Origin: Actinomycetota bacterium | GTDB taxonomy: Bacteria; Actinomycetota; Acidimicrobiia; Acidimicrobiales; Microtrichaceae | Assembly (NCBI GenBank): GCA_016870275.1 | Contig: VGBZ01000001.1 | Location: 163,719 to 227,718, forward strand | Direction: 5' to 3' | DNA: 64,000 nucleotides | Part shown: positions 9,017 through 16,787 of the stretch, in pieces | How positions within the stretch are numbered: position 1 is the first letter of the stretch | Layout: each line of letters begins with the position of its first letter | Made by a program: the position numbers and the translations under genes | Notes under the pieces: model-generated | Told to the model about the DNA's origin: nothing | Database searches by the model: none | What the model saw: only the letters and a program-made list of their open reading frames with translations

Positions 9017-10278
9017 GTGGTTCCCCCCGTGTTGTTGACGTTGATGACGATCTCGGACGCGTGCTCCTGGATCCGCTCGACCGCACGTGCCACGTCGAGG
9101 ACGTCCTCGACGTCGGCGAGCAGGAGACGGTGCTGGAGCCAGACGGTTGACGCCGCGGCGTGCTCGGCGACCGGGAGTCGGACCGTCGCGTAGTCGATGG
9201 TCGGCGCCGAGGCCCGCAGGCGCGGCCCGAAGTTGGCGTTGCGGAAGATGGCGAGCTCGTTGAGGCTCGGGTAGGACACGCCCATGGGGATGCCCTCGGC
9301 ACCCAGCGCGGCCTCGAACTGGCGCAGCGGCATCCCGGCGAACGCAGCGGCGTCGTAGTGGAACACGTAGCAGTAGTTCCCCTGGGAGTCCATGCGCTCG
9401 TCGCGGCGCTGCGGACGGACGCCCTCGATCTGGTCGAGCGCGGCGCCGAGTGCGACCGCAGCGGTGTTGCGGCGCTCGTTCTGCTCGGGGAACCGCTCGA
9501 GCTGCGCGGCCAGCACCGCGCCCTGCCACTCGGTCATCCGCAGGTTCGAGCCGTAGTTGGGGTGGTGGTAGAACCACTCGCCGGCCTGGCGCCCGCAGTC
9601 CGCATACGACCACGCCCGGTCCCGGAGTTCGTCGTCGTTGCAGATGAGGACGCCGCCCTCGCCGGCGGTCATGAGCTTCGACCGCTGCATCGAGAAGCTC
9701 CCGAAGTCGCCCCAGGACCCCACGCCACGGCCGCGCCAGAACGTCCCGTGAGCGTGCGCGCAGTCCTCGATGAGTCGCAGGCCGTGCGCCGAGCACAGCG
9801 CGGTGAGGGCGTCCAGGTCGGCTGCGGCGCCGGCCACGTGGACGGCGATCACGGCCTTGGTGGCCGGTGTGATGGCCGCTTCCACCGCGGCCGGGTCGAT
9901 GCAGAGCGTGTCGGGGTCGATGTCGACGAGTACGGGGGTGGCGTTGACCGCCAGCACGGCCGACGCCGACGCGATGAACGTGATCCCCGGGACGATGACC
10001 TGGTCACCCTCGCCCACATCGCAGGCGGCGAGGGCCGCCTCGAGCGTGTGGGTCCCGTTGGTGAGCGCCAGTCCGTGCCGGGCGGAGTGGTAGGCGGCGA
10101 AGTCCGCCGCGAAGGTGGCGGCCCGCAACCCGTCCCCCTGCCACCAACCCCCGGCGTCGAGGGTGTCGACCAGGTACGACCGCTCCCGGTCGTCCCAGAT
10201 GGGCCAAGCGGGGTAGTCCTCGGCGCGGATGGGCTCGCCGCCGAGTACCGCCGGAGCGTTGCCGGTTCGAGTGGTCAC
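9013..10278 (-). CDS. DegT/DnrJ/EryC1/StrS-family PLP-dependent aminotransferase
   Basis: The 421-residue product has the fold-type I PLP motifs of sugar aminotransferases: NGTHTLEAAL near 74-83, PGITFIAS near 98-104, EDCAHAHGT at 171-179 (D172 contacts the pyridine nitrogen), and the lysine that forms the internal aldimine (K201, in SKLMTAGEGG). These enzymes transaminate keto-sugars. Inside a catabolic operon with a Gfo/Idh/MocA dehydrogenase it could make or, more likely, remove an amino group after sugar oxidation; that is inference. The GTG start at 10278 overlaps the ROK stop (GTGA). Longer upstream frames shadow the ROK gene. Confidence 0.9.
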   Translation of the reverse strand: MTTRTGNAPAVLGGEPIRAEDYPAWPIWDDRERSYLVDTLDAGGWWQGDGLRAATFAADFAAYHSARHGLALTNGTHTLEAALAACDVGEGDQVIVPGITFIASASAVLAVNATPVLVDIDPDTLCIDPAAVEAAITPATKAVIAVHVAGAAADLDALTALCSAHGLRLIEDCAHAHGTFWRGRGVGSWGDFGSFSMQRSKLMTAGEGGVLICNDDELRDRAWSYADCGRQAGEWFYHHPNYGSNLRMTEWQGAVLAAQLERFPEQNERRNTAAVALGAALDQIEGVRPQRRDERMDSQGNYCYVFHYDAAAFAGMPLRQFEAALGAEGIPMGVSYPSLNELAIFRNANFGPRLRASAPTIDYATVRLPVAEHAAASTVWLQHRLLLADVEDVLDVARAVERIQEHASEIVINVNNTGGTT

Positions 10279-11639
10279 GGGGCCTCCCTCACAGGTCCGG
10301 CGGATCCGGGTTCGGTGGATTCGGGTTCGGTGGATTCGGGTTCGGTGGACACAGGTTCGGTGGACGGGTCGCCCGGCCGGTCCTCGCGTCGGTCGAGGAC
10401 CCGGTTGGCGAACGCGGCGTCCGCTGCCGACCGGCTCGCGACCGCCGCGGCGCCGGCCAGCACCGAGCGGGATCCGAGCTTGGACGAGACGATCGCCGGG
10501 GCGTGGTCCGACCACGTCGCGAGCTTCGACTCGACCGCGGGCCGCAGCGCGTCGTGGGCCCCCAGCGGACCGGCGAGCACGACGAGTGCCGGATCGACGA
10601 TCGCCGCCAGGGCGCTCACGTACCACGCAGCCCAGGTGGCGAGCTCGTCGAGCACCGCGCCGGCCGCGGTGTCGCCGATCGCAACCGCGTCGAGGATCTC
10701 CGGCGCGCTGCCCCACCGAGCCGTCCCACCGGACAGGCGTCGGCCGAGCGCGAGCGCACCCTCCTCGCTCAGGCCGAAGCGGGTGAACTCCTCGGCGGAT
10801 CCCCCGGAGGACTCGACCGCCCGGGCGAACGGGACGTCGAAGATCTCACCGGCAGCGCCGGCGTGGCCGACCAGCAGTTCGCCACGCCACACGAGCGCGG
10901 ATCCGAGACCGGAACCGATCCACACGACGGCGAAGTCCTCGACGTCGCGTCCATGGCCCTCGGCCTGCTCGCCGAGCGCGACCAGGTCGACGTCGTTGTG
11001 GATCGCAGGAGCGAGGTCGGTCCGCTCGGCAACCATCCGGCCGAACTCGGAGCCTTCCAGCGCTGGGATCGTGCCGACGCGGTGCAGGACGCCGGTCCGA
11101 GGATCCTGCACGCCCGGGGTGCCGACCACGAGCGCGTCGAAGCGACGGTCGGCTCCCTCACCGAGCGCCGTGACCGCCTGTGCGACCGACTCCACGACGG
11201 CGGACGCCGAGCTGGGCACGGCCGAGTGCGGGCGCGTCCACTCGTCGACCAGGGTTCCGTCGAGATCCACCGCTACCGCCCGGACCCCGGCGACCGCGAC
11301 CTCCACGGCGATGCCGAGCGCTGCGTCGGGAACGGGCTCGTAGAGCACGCCGGCACGACCCCGGCGGCCGGTCTCGGTCCCGAGGGGTCGGACCAGTCCG
11401 CTGGCCTCGAGTGTGCGAAGCGCCAGCGAGACCGTCGGCTTGGACAGCCCGGTCTGCCGGGCGACCTCGGCGCGACTCACGCTGCGCAGTCGTCGTATGG
11501 CATCGAGAACGATCTGTTCGTTGATCTCACGCAGCAACGAGGGTGTGGCGGGCATCGCAGCACCGGACATCGGTCCCGGCGAGGTCGGCTCCGAGAGCGA
11601 GGCCAGAGCGGCGTCGCTGCGATCGACTGACTGGTTCAC
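10275..11639 (-). CDS. ROK-family transcriptional repressor of the sugar operon
   Basis: The 454-residue protein has an N-terminal winged helix (about 40-95, with RAEVARQTGLSKPTVSLALRTL) followed by a ROK sugar-kinase-like domain (AVDLDGTLVDEW, then VVWIGSGLGSALVWRGE). I do not see the CxCGxxGCxE zinc motif or the GEIGH segment of active ROK kinases; the corresponding stretch reads GHAGAAGEIFD. It should therefore bind an inducer rather than phosphorylate it. The C-terminus carries ESTEP repeats. GTG 11639 is chosen because a TAGACT box lies 7 nt upstream; a frame extending to 11675 would run through the palindrome. It is the first gene of the operon and probably autoregulated. Confidence 0.87.
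   Translation of the reverse strand: MNQSVDRSDAALASLSEPTSPGPMSGAAMPATPSLLREINEQIVLDAIRRLRSVSRAEVARQTGLSKPTVSLALRTLEASGLVRPLGTETGRRGRAGVLYEPVPDAALGIAVEVAVAGVRAVAVDLDGTLVDEWTRPHSAVPSSASAVVESVAQAVTALGEGADRRFDALVVGTPGVQDPRTGVLHRVGTIPALEGSEFGRMVAERTDLAPAIHNDVDLVALGEQAEGHGRDVEDFAVVWIGSGLGSALVWRGELLVGHAGAAGEIFDVPFARAVESSGGSAEEFTRFGLSEEGALALGRRLSGGTARWGSAPEILDAVAIGDTAAGAVLDELATWAAWYVSALAAIVDPALVVLAGPLGAHDALRPAVESKLATWSDHAPAIVSSKLGSRSVLAGAAAVASRSAADAAFANRVLDRREDRPGDPSTEPVSTEPESTEPESTEPGSAGPVREAP
10296..10364. repeat. 15 bp tandem repeat encoding the ROK C-terminus
   Basis: Units of ttcggtggattcggg occur at 10311-10325, 10326-10340 and 10341-10355 (variant), with a diverged copy at 10296-10310 and a partial one to 10364. 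On the minus strand they encode tandem ESTEP/VSTEP units just before the end of the ROK protein. The 15 bp period keeps the frame. Confidence 0.85.
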
Positions 11640-11646
11640 CGGCGTG

Positions 11647-11652
11647 AGTCTA
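11647..11652 (-). promoter_or_regulatory. -10-like TAGACT box of the ROK operon
   Basis: TAGACT on the minus strand fits the TANNNT consensus and ends 7 nt before the proposed GTG start at 11639, which suggests leaderless transcription. No convincing -35 is visible. Confidence 0.5.
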
Positions 11653-11654
11653 GA

Positions 11655-11669
11655 GTAAGAGTTGCTTAC
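11655..11669. promoter_or_regulatory. palindromic operator candidate GTAAG-N5-CTTAC
   Basis: GTAAG (11655-11659) and CTTAC (11665-11669) form a perfect 5 bp inverted repeat with a 5 nt centre. It sits just upstream of the ROK -10 box and between two divergent transcription units, a natural binding site for the adjacent ROK repressor. Binding is inferred from position only. Confidence 0.5.
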
Positions 11670-11773
11670 GCGCACGAGGCCTAGCTGCGTCCGACGAGGG
11701 CGCCCGGACAGGACGACGCGTGGGTGTCAGCAACGAGGACTGAGACGACCGAGCGATCCCGGGGGACCACGAC

Positions 11774-12952
11774 ATGAGCGGAGCGACAACCCTGAGTGCC
11801 GGTGCCGACGCCCGGAGCATCACCCCTGACCTCAGCCGGGACACGGTGTTCCTCGCCGGCTTCGAACCGGACCGGCCGGCGCAACGGGTGAACGACGACC
11901 TCATGGTGCGCACGTTCGCCGTGCGATCGGGCGACGGGGAACCCGTGGTGGTCTCGGTGTGCGATCTCGTCGGCCTGACCCGGATCCACGGGGACAAGGG
12001 TCGCCGGGTCGTGGCCTGCACCCACACCCACCACGGACCCGACGGGCTCGGGTTCTGGGGACGTCCCTTCGAGGGCGTCAGCGGAATCGACTCGGACTAC
12101 CTCGCTCGGGTGCGAGCCACTGTCGAGGCGTCTCAGGAGGCGGCGCTGGCATCGATGGAACCCGCCACCCTGGTCACCGGTTCGGTGGCGGTACCGGAAC
12201 TCGTCTGCAACCTCCGCAATCCCCAGATCCTCGACGACGAGGTGTCGGTGATCCGATTCCGACGGCCCGACGGCTCGCCGATCGTGACGTTCGTGGACTT
12301 CGCCTGTCACCCCGAGGTCTTCGACCCAGAGGGAACCGACGTCACTGCGGACTTCCCCGGTCACATGTGCCGACGGGTGGAATCCGACCAGGGCGGGGTG
12401 GCCGTGTTCGCTGTCGGAGCGATCGGCGGCATGCAGTCCCCACGCACCGAGGTCCGCACCCACGACGAGGCGGCCCGGTTCGGCGACGTGCTCGCCGAAG
12501 CGGTGGCGACGGCGGTCGACGGAGGCGTCGGCACCGCAACGGCGACCGTGACATTCTCCCGGGCCGAGATCGGCGTCACCCTGCAGAATCCGCTCTACGA
12601 ACTCGGCATGGAGATCGGCCTGGTCCCTTCCGCCGAGCGCCGTGGCGACGAAGTCGTCACCGAGGTGTCGTATCTCCGGATCGGTCCCGCCGGACTGGCG
12701 TTCGTGCCGGGAGAGATCTTCCCGGAGCTCGGGCTCGGACTGAAGGACGCCATGCGGGCCACCGGAGTCACCCTCCCTGTCGTCGTCGGGCTTGCGGACG
12801 ACGAGATCGGCTACATCATCCCCGAGCAGGACTTCGTCGCCCCCGAGGACTACCTGGATCCCGGGTCGAGCTACGAGGAGTCGTTCTCGGCTGGCCCCGA
12901 CGTCGCCCCGCGTGTCGTCGCCGCGCTCGAGACCCTCATCGCCCCGTCGTGA
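11774..12952 (+). CDS. neutral/alkaline ceramidase-like protein
   Basis: The 392-residue product resembles the N-terminal catalytic domain of neutral/alkaline non-lysosomal ceramidases. It begins with a GADARSITPDLS segment, has a THTHHGPDG metal-ligand cluster around 80-90 and a DFACHPEV histidine motif near 175-185. The family cleaves the amide of ceramide; shorter cytoplasmic relatives next to sugar operons have unclear substrates. It is shorter than secreted ceramidases (over 600 residues) and lacks a signal peptide. ATG 11774 has a GGGGG ribosome site 10 nt upstream. It begins a rightward run with the PIG-L, esterase-like and nagB genes. Confidence 0.8.
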   Translation: MSGATTLSAGADARSITPDLSRDTVFLAGFEPDRPAQRVNDDLMVRTFAVRSGDGEPVVVSVCDLVGLTRIHGDKGRRVVACTHTHHGPDGLGFWGRPFEGVSGIDSDYLARVRATVEASQEAALASMEPATLVTGSVAVPELVCNLRNPQILDDEVSVIRFRRPDGSPIVTFVDFACHPEVFDPEGTDVTADFPGHMCRRVESDQGGVAVFAVGAIGGMQSPRTEVRTHDEAARFGDVLAEAVATAVDGGVGTATATVTFSRAEIGVTLQNPLYELGMEIGLVPSAERRGDEVVTEVSYLRIGPAGLAFVPGEIFPELGLGLKDAMRATGVTLPVVVGLADDEIGYIIPEQDFVAPEDYLDPGSSYEESFSAGPDVAPRVVAALETLIAPS

Positions 12953-12965
12953 CGAGCACACGCCC

Positions 12966-13823
12966 ATGACCGACCCGGTCCTGATCCGTCGTCCGGAACC
13001 CGGCACCGACCGGGTGGTCCTGGTCGTGACCGCCCACGCGGACGACGCCGCGCTGTTCATCGGGGGCACCGTGGCCGCATGGAGCGCCAGCGGCTGGCGC
13101 GTCGTGCTGGTGCGGGTGACCGACGACCGGTGGGACTCGGTCGGCCTCGACGAGGCGACCACCATCGAGCGCTCGGCGGCCGAGCTCCGACTGGCAGCCG
13201 AGCGCCTCGGTGTGAGCGAGGTCGTCGATCTGGGCTGGCCAACCGACACGCTCGCCGACGCAAGCGAGGTGGCGCTGCGTGAACAGGTCATCCGCCTGAT
13301 CCGGACCCACCGACCCCACACGATCGTCACCCACGACCCCCACTCCGGCACGGGCGAGGACAACCTCGACCACTTCGTCGTGGGGGCCGCGGTCGCCGAG
13401 GCGGTGTGGTGCGCGCAGTTCGACCTGCACCACCCCGAACACCTCGCCGACGGCCTGGAGGTCCACGGGGTCTTCGAGCAGTGGTACTTCGGTCGGCCAC
13501 CCGGCGAGGTCACCCACGTCGTCGACACCGCACCGACCCTCGACCAGATGGTCGCCGCAGCTGCAGCGCACCGGACGCCGCTGCGCAACCTGATCAACCA
13601 GTGGCGCCTGCAGGCGCACACCGGTGGTTGGCGCATACCACTGCTCAACGAGGTCGCAGCCACCGAACCCGACCATGATCTGGGCGAGTTGATCGATCCG
13701 CTCCTGCGCTCCCGCGCCGCTTCGACCGGGGCCGCACACGGCCTCGAGGCGGCCGAGGAGTTCCGGGTGGTCACGTTCGGCGGGATGACAGAGCTCCTGG
13801 AGGTGTTCGGTGAACAGATCTGA
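12966..13823 (+). CDS. PIG-L family zinc-dependent N-deacetylase
   Basis: The 285-residue protein has the LmbE/PIG-L signature AHADDAALFIGG (residues about 22-33; the usual P is A) and a second metal segment HDPHSGTGEDNLDHF near 122-137. Members remove N-acetyl groups from GlcNAc-containing substrates. ATG 12966 lies 13 nt after the ceramidase-like gene and is preferred over the longer open frame, which overlaps that gene. Two genes before nagB, it could supply the deacetylation step of amino-sugar catabolism in place of NagA; this is inference. Confidence 0.88.
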   Translation: MTDPVLIRRPEPGTDRVVLVVTAHADDAALFIGGTVAAWSASGWRVVLVRVTDDRWDSVGLDEATTIERSAAELRLAAERLGVSEVVDLGWPTDTLADASEVALREQVIRLIRTHRPHTIVTHDPHSGTGEDNLDHFVVGAAVAEAVWCAQFDLHHPEHLADGLEVHGVFEQWYFGRPPGEVTHVVDTAPTLDQMVAAAAAHRTPLRNLINQWRLQAHTGGWRIPLLNEVAATEPDHDLGELIDPLLRSRAASTGAAHGLEAAEEFRVVTFGGMTELLEVFGEQI

Positions 13824-16005
13824 CACGACATCGTTCGGCGCATCGGCCGCAGCGACGAGCAGCAACCGGCGGCGGCGGCGCCGTGCCGCTGCTGCGGTGC
13901 TGATCGCCGGAGCCGTGCTGGCTGCTGGGTGCAGCGGGGGTAACGAACCCGCAGTCGCTCCCGAGCCGACCGCACCGCCTCCGCCCGCAGCGACACCCAT
14001 CTCGACGGCCGATCAGTCCGCCGTCGACGCCGTGCTCGCCGCCGGAACCGGCTGCGACGAACTCGACGCCGCCCGCTGTCTGCTGCCGTTCCCGAGCTAC
14101 CGGTTCACGCTGCCGGATCCATCCACACCGACCGGTGTCCGGGTCGAACTGCCCGCCGGACAGCTCCCCAACGCCTCGGGGACGCCGCTCGATGTGGAAC
14201 CGTGGCGCTCGCTCGACGGGTTCAGCCCCGGTACGCCCATGTTGACCGCCCTCGGCGACGTCGACCTGACTGCGAGCGGTGCGCCACCGATCGGTGACAT
14301 CGCCCGCTCGATCACTCCGGACTCGGCGACGGTCGTCGTCGACCTGACGACCGGCGAGCGCCTGGCGCACTGGGCCGAGCTCGACAGCCGGGCTCCTGCA
14401 GGCCAGCAGGTGCTGATCATCCGCGCCGCCGCTCCGCTGCCGGAGGCCCACCGCATCGGGGTCGGCGTGCGGAACCTCGTCGACCCCGCCGGGCAGCCCG
14501 TGGAACCCACCACTGCGTTCCGGGCCTACCGCGATGCACTCACCACGACGACCCGGGCGATCGAGGACCGCCGGGCGGAGATGGAGGACCTCTTCGCCGG
14601 CCTGTCGCTCGCCGGTGTGGATCGCGCCGGACTGCAGCAGGCGTGGAGCTTTCCGGTGGCCAGCGCCGAGGCGCTCGCTGGACGGATGCTGCACATCCGA
14701 GACGACGCCTTCGAACGTCTCGGCGACCGGGCACCGCAGTTCACCATCGAGTCGGTCTCTGAATCACTCCTCCCTCCCGGTATCGGCCGACGCGTCCAGG
14801 GCACGTACCAGGTGCCGCTGTACCTGACCGGTGACGGATCGACCGGCAACTCGTTCGCCCTCGGCCCCGACGGGCTCCCCGCTACGAGCGGTGCCACGTA
14901 TCCCGCACGGTTCACCTGTCAGATCCCCGCTCAGGCACTACAGCCCGACGACCCGGCGACGCCGGTCGTGTACGGCCACGGCCTGCTCGGCTCGCTCAAC
15001 GAGGCCAACGGCTCGTGGGTCGGGAAGATCTCAGCGACCAACAACGCCATGTACTGCGCCACCGACTGGATCGGGATGAGCACCGCCGACTTCCCCACGG
15101 CGATAGCGATCCTGCGAAGCATCTCGGAGTTCCCGAAGCTCGCCGACCGGGTGCAGCAGGGCATTCTGAACACGCTGTTCCTGGCGCGGCTGCTGGTCCG
15201 GACCGATGGCTTCGCTGCGGATCCGGCCTTCCAGACAGCGAGCGGCCAGCCGGTGTTCCGAACCGGTGAGGTGTACTACGACGGGAACAGTCAGGGCGGC
15301 ATCATCGGTGCGGCGGCATCAGCGGTCGCCCAGGACTGGACCAAGGCCGTGCTCGGCGTCCCGGGCATGAACTACTCGCTGCTGTTGAACCGCAGCACCG
15401 ACTTCGATCTGTACTTCACGTTCCTCCGGGAGGCGTACCCCGATCCAATCGACCAGCAGTTGATCTTCGGCGTGCTGCAGATGCTCTGGGACCGGGCCGA
15501 GGGCAACGGGTACGCCCAGCACACGACGAGCGATCCCTATCCGAACACGCCGGCCAAGCAGGTGATCCTCGACGTGGCGTTCGGGGACTTCCAGGTCCCG
15601 CAGGTCTCCGCAGAGATCCAGGCTCGCGCCTACGGTGCCAAGGTCCGGTCACCGGCGCTCGACCCCGGTCGCCATCCGGACACAGCGCCGTTCTTCGGTC
15701 TGGAGGAGGCGGGGCCGTTCCCGACGACCGACTCGGTGCTCGTCTACTGGGACTCCGGCACGAACCCGCCGCCGGAGTCCAACATCACGCCCAAGGAATC
15801 GGCCACCTACACCGAGGCGTGCGCCTCCGTCCCCGAGGACTCACGCGACGACGACGTCGTGTGCGGCGACAGCCACGAGGATCCGCGTCGGGCGCCGGAG
15901 TCGATGCGGCAGAAGTTGCTGTTCTTCACCCCCGACGGCCGCATCGAGAACACCTGCGGCTCCGGCCCGTGCCGGGCGGCGAAGGCGTTCACCTACGGCT
16001 TCTGA
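13810..16005 (+). CDS. large secreted alpha/beta-hydrolase-like lipoprotein
   Basis: The 731-residue product has an Arg-rich n-region (RRRRRR at about 20-25), a hydrophobic core and a lipobox LAAGC with Cys at 41, then a Pro/Ala-rich spacer. The mid-region contains VVYGHGLLGS (oxyanion-type HG) and a nucleophile elbow GNSQGG with Ser at 494, typical of serine esterases/lipases. Cysteines near the C-terminus (CASV, VVCGD, CGSGPC) may form disulfides. It overlaps the PIG-L gene end by 14 bases (GTG 13810). It probably hydrolyses an ester outside the membrane; the substrate is unknown. Confidence 0.72.
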   Translation: MNRSDTTSFGASAAATSSNRRRRRRAAAAVLIAGAVLAAGCSGGNEPAVAPEPTAPPPPAATPISTADQSAVDAVLAAGTGCDELDAARCLLPFPSYRFTLPDPSTPTGVRVELPAGQLPNASGTPLDVEPWRSLDGFSPGTPMLTALGDVDLTASGAPPIGDIARSITPDSATVVVDLTTGERLAHWAELDSRAPAGQQVLIIRAAAPLPEAHRIGVGVRNLVDPAGQPVEPTTAFRAYRDALTTTTRAIEDRRAEMEDLFAGLSLAGVDRAGLQQAWSFPVASAEALAGRMLHIRDDAFERLGDRAPQFTIESVSESLLPPGIGRRVQGTYQVPLYLTGDGSTGNSFALGPDGLPATSGATYPARFTCQIPAQALQPDDPATPVVYGHGLLGSLNEANGSWVGKISATNNAMYCATDWIGMSTADFPTAIAILRSISEFPKLADRVQQGILNTLFLARLLVRTDGFAADPAFQTASGQPVFRTGEVYYDGNSQGGIIGAAASAVAQDWTKAVLGVPGMNYSLLLNRSTDFDLYFTFLREAYPDPIDQQLIFGVLQMLWDRAEGNGYAQHTTSDPYPNTPAKQVILDVAFGDFQVPQVSAEIQARAYGAKVRSPALDPGRHPDTAPFFGLEEAGPFPTTDSVLVYWDSGTNPPPESNITPKESATYTEACASVPEDSRDDDVVCGDSHEDPRRAPESMRQKLLFFTPDGRIENTCGSGPCRAAKAFTYGF

Positions 16006-16006
16006 G

Positions 16007-16786
16007 ATGACAGCCGATCGGCTGCCGACGGACGGTGGCATGGAGGTGACCATCGTCGACGACCCCGATGCCGCCGGACGGGCCGTGGCCGCAACGATCA
16101 GCGCCACCGTGCGCCGGTCCCGGAGCTGTCGACTCGGCCTGGCCACGGGGTCGACACCACTCCCCGCCTACCGGGTGCTCGTGAGGGAGCTCGGCGGAAC
16201 CGGGACACTGGACCACGTCGAGGCCTTCCTGCTCGATGAGTACGTCGGACTGTCCCCGGACGATCCGGCGTCGTATCGGGCCACCATTCGTCGGGAGCTG
16301 ACCGACGCGCTCGGCCTGCCACCGGAATCGGTGCACGGGCCGGACACACAGTTCCGCTCCGACGGTCGTGACGGTCCTGGCGTCGGTCTGCTCGAGGCGT
16401 GCGAGCGCTACGAACGACTCCTCGGCATAGGCGTCGACCTGCAACTCCTCGGCATCGGCCGCAACGGTCACCTCGGCTTCAACGAACCCGGCGCACCGTT
16501 CGACTCCACCACGCACGTGGTCGCCCTGAGCGACACCACGCGGTCCGACAACGCCCGGTTCTTCCCCTCTCCGGCCGACGTTCCGACGCACGCGATCACC
16601 CAGGGACTCGGGACGATCCGTCGGGCCCAGCACCTCGTGCTCGCCGCCACCGGCGCAGCCAAGGCCCCAGCGATCGCAGCTGCGCTCGAGGGTCCGCTCG
16701 ACGAATCCTGTCCGGCATCCGCGCTGCGCCTTCACCGCCGGGTCACGGTGGTGCTCGATCGCGACGCCGCCAGCGCCCTCAGCTGA
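16007..16786 (+). CDS. nagB: glucosamine-6-phosphate deaminase
   Basis: The 259-residue NagB-like enzyme isomerises and deaminates glucosamine-6-phosphate to fructose-6-phosphate plus ammonia. It shows the phosphate-binding LATGSTPLPAY, the active-site LLDEYVGL and the LGIGRNGHLGFNEPG block with catalytic Asp/His/Glu. ATG 16007 follows the previous stop by 1 nt; ATG 16040 (MEVTIVDD) aligns better with the start of E. coli NagB and may be the true start. No nagA or GlcNAc kinase is in the window. It ends tail-to-tail with the next gene, 1 nt apart. Confidence 0.92.
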   Translation: MTADRLPTDGGMEVTIVDDPDAAGRAVAATISATVRRSRSCRLGLATGSTPLPAYRVLVRELGGTGTLDHVEAFLLDEYVGLSPDDPASYRATIRRELTDALGLPPESVHGPDTQFRSDGRDGPGVGLLEACERYERLLGIGVDLQLLGIGRNGHLGFNEPGAPFDSTTHVVALSDTTRSDNARFFPSPADVPTHAITQGLGTIRRAQHLVLAATGAAKAPAIAAALEGPLDESCPASALRLHRRVTVVLDRDAASALS

Positions 16787-16787
16787 G

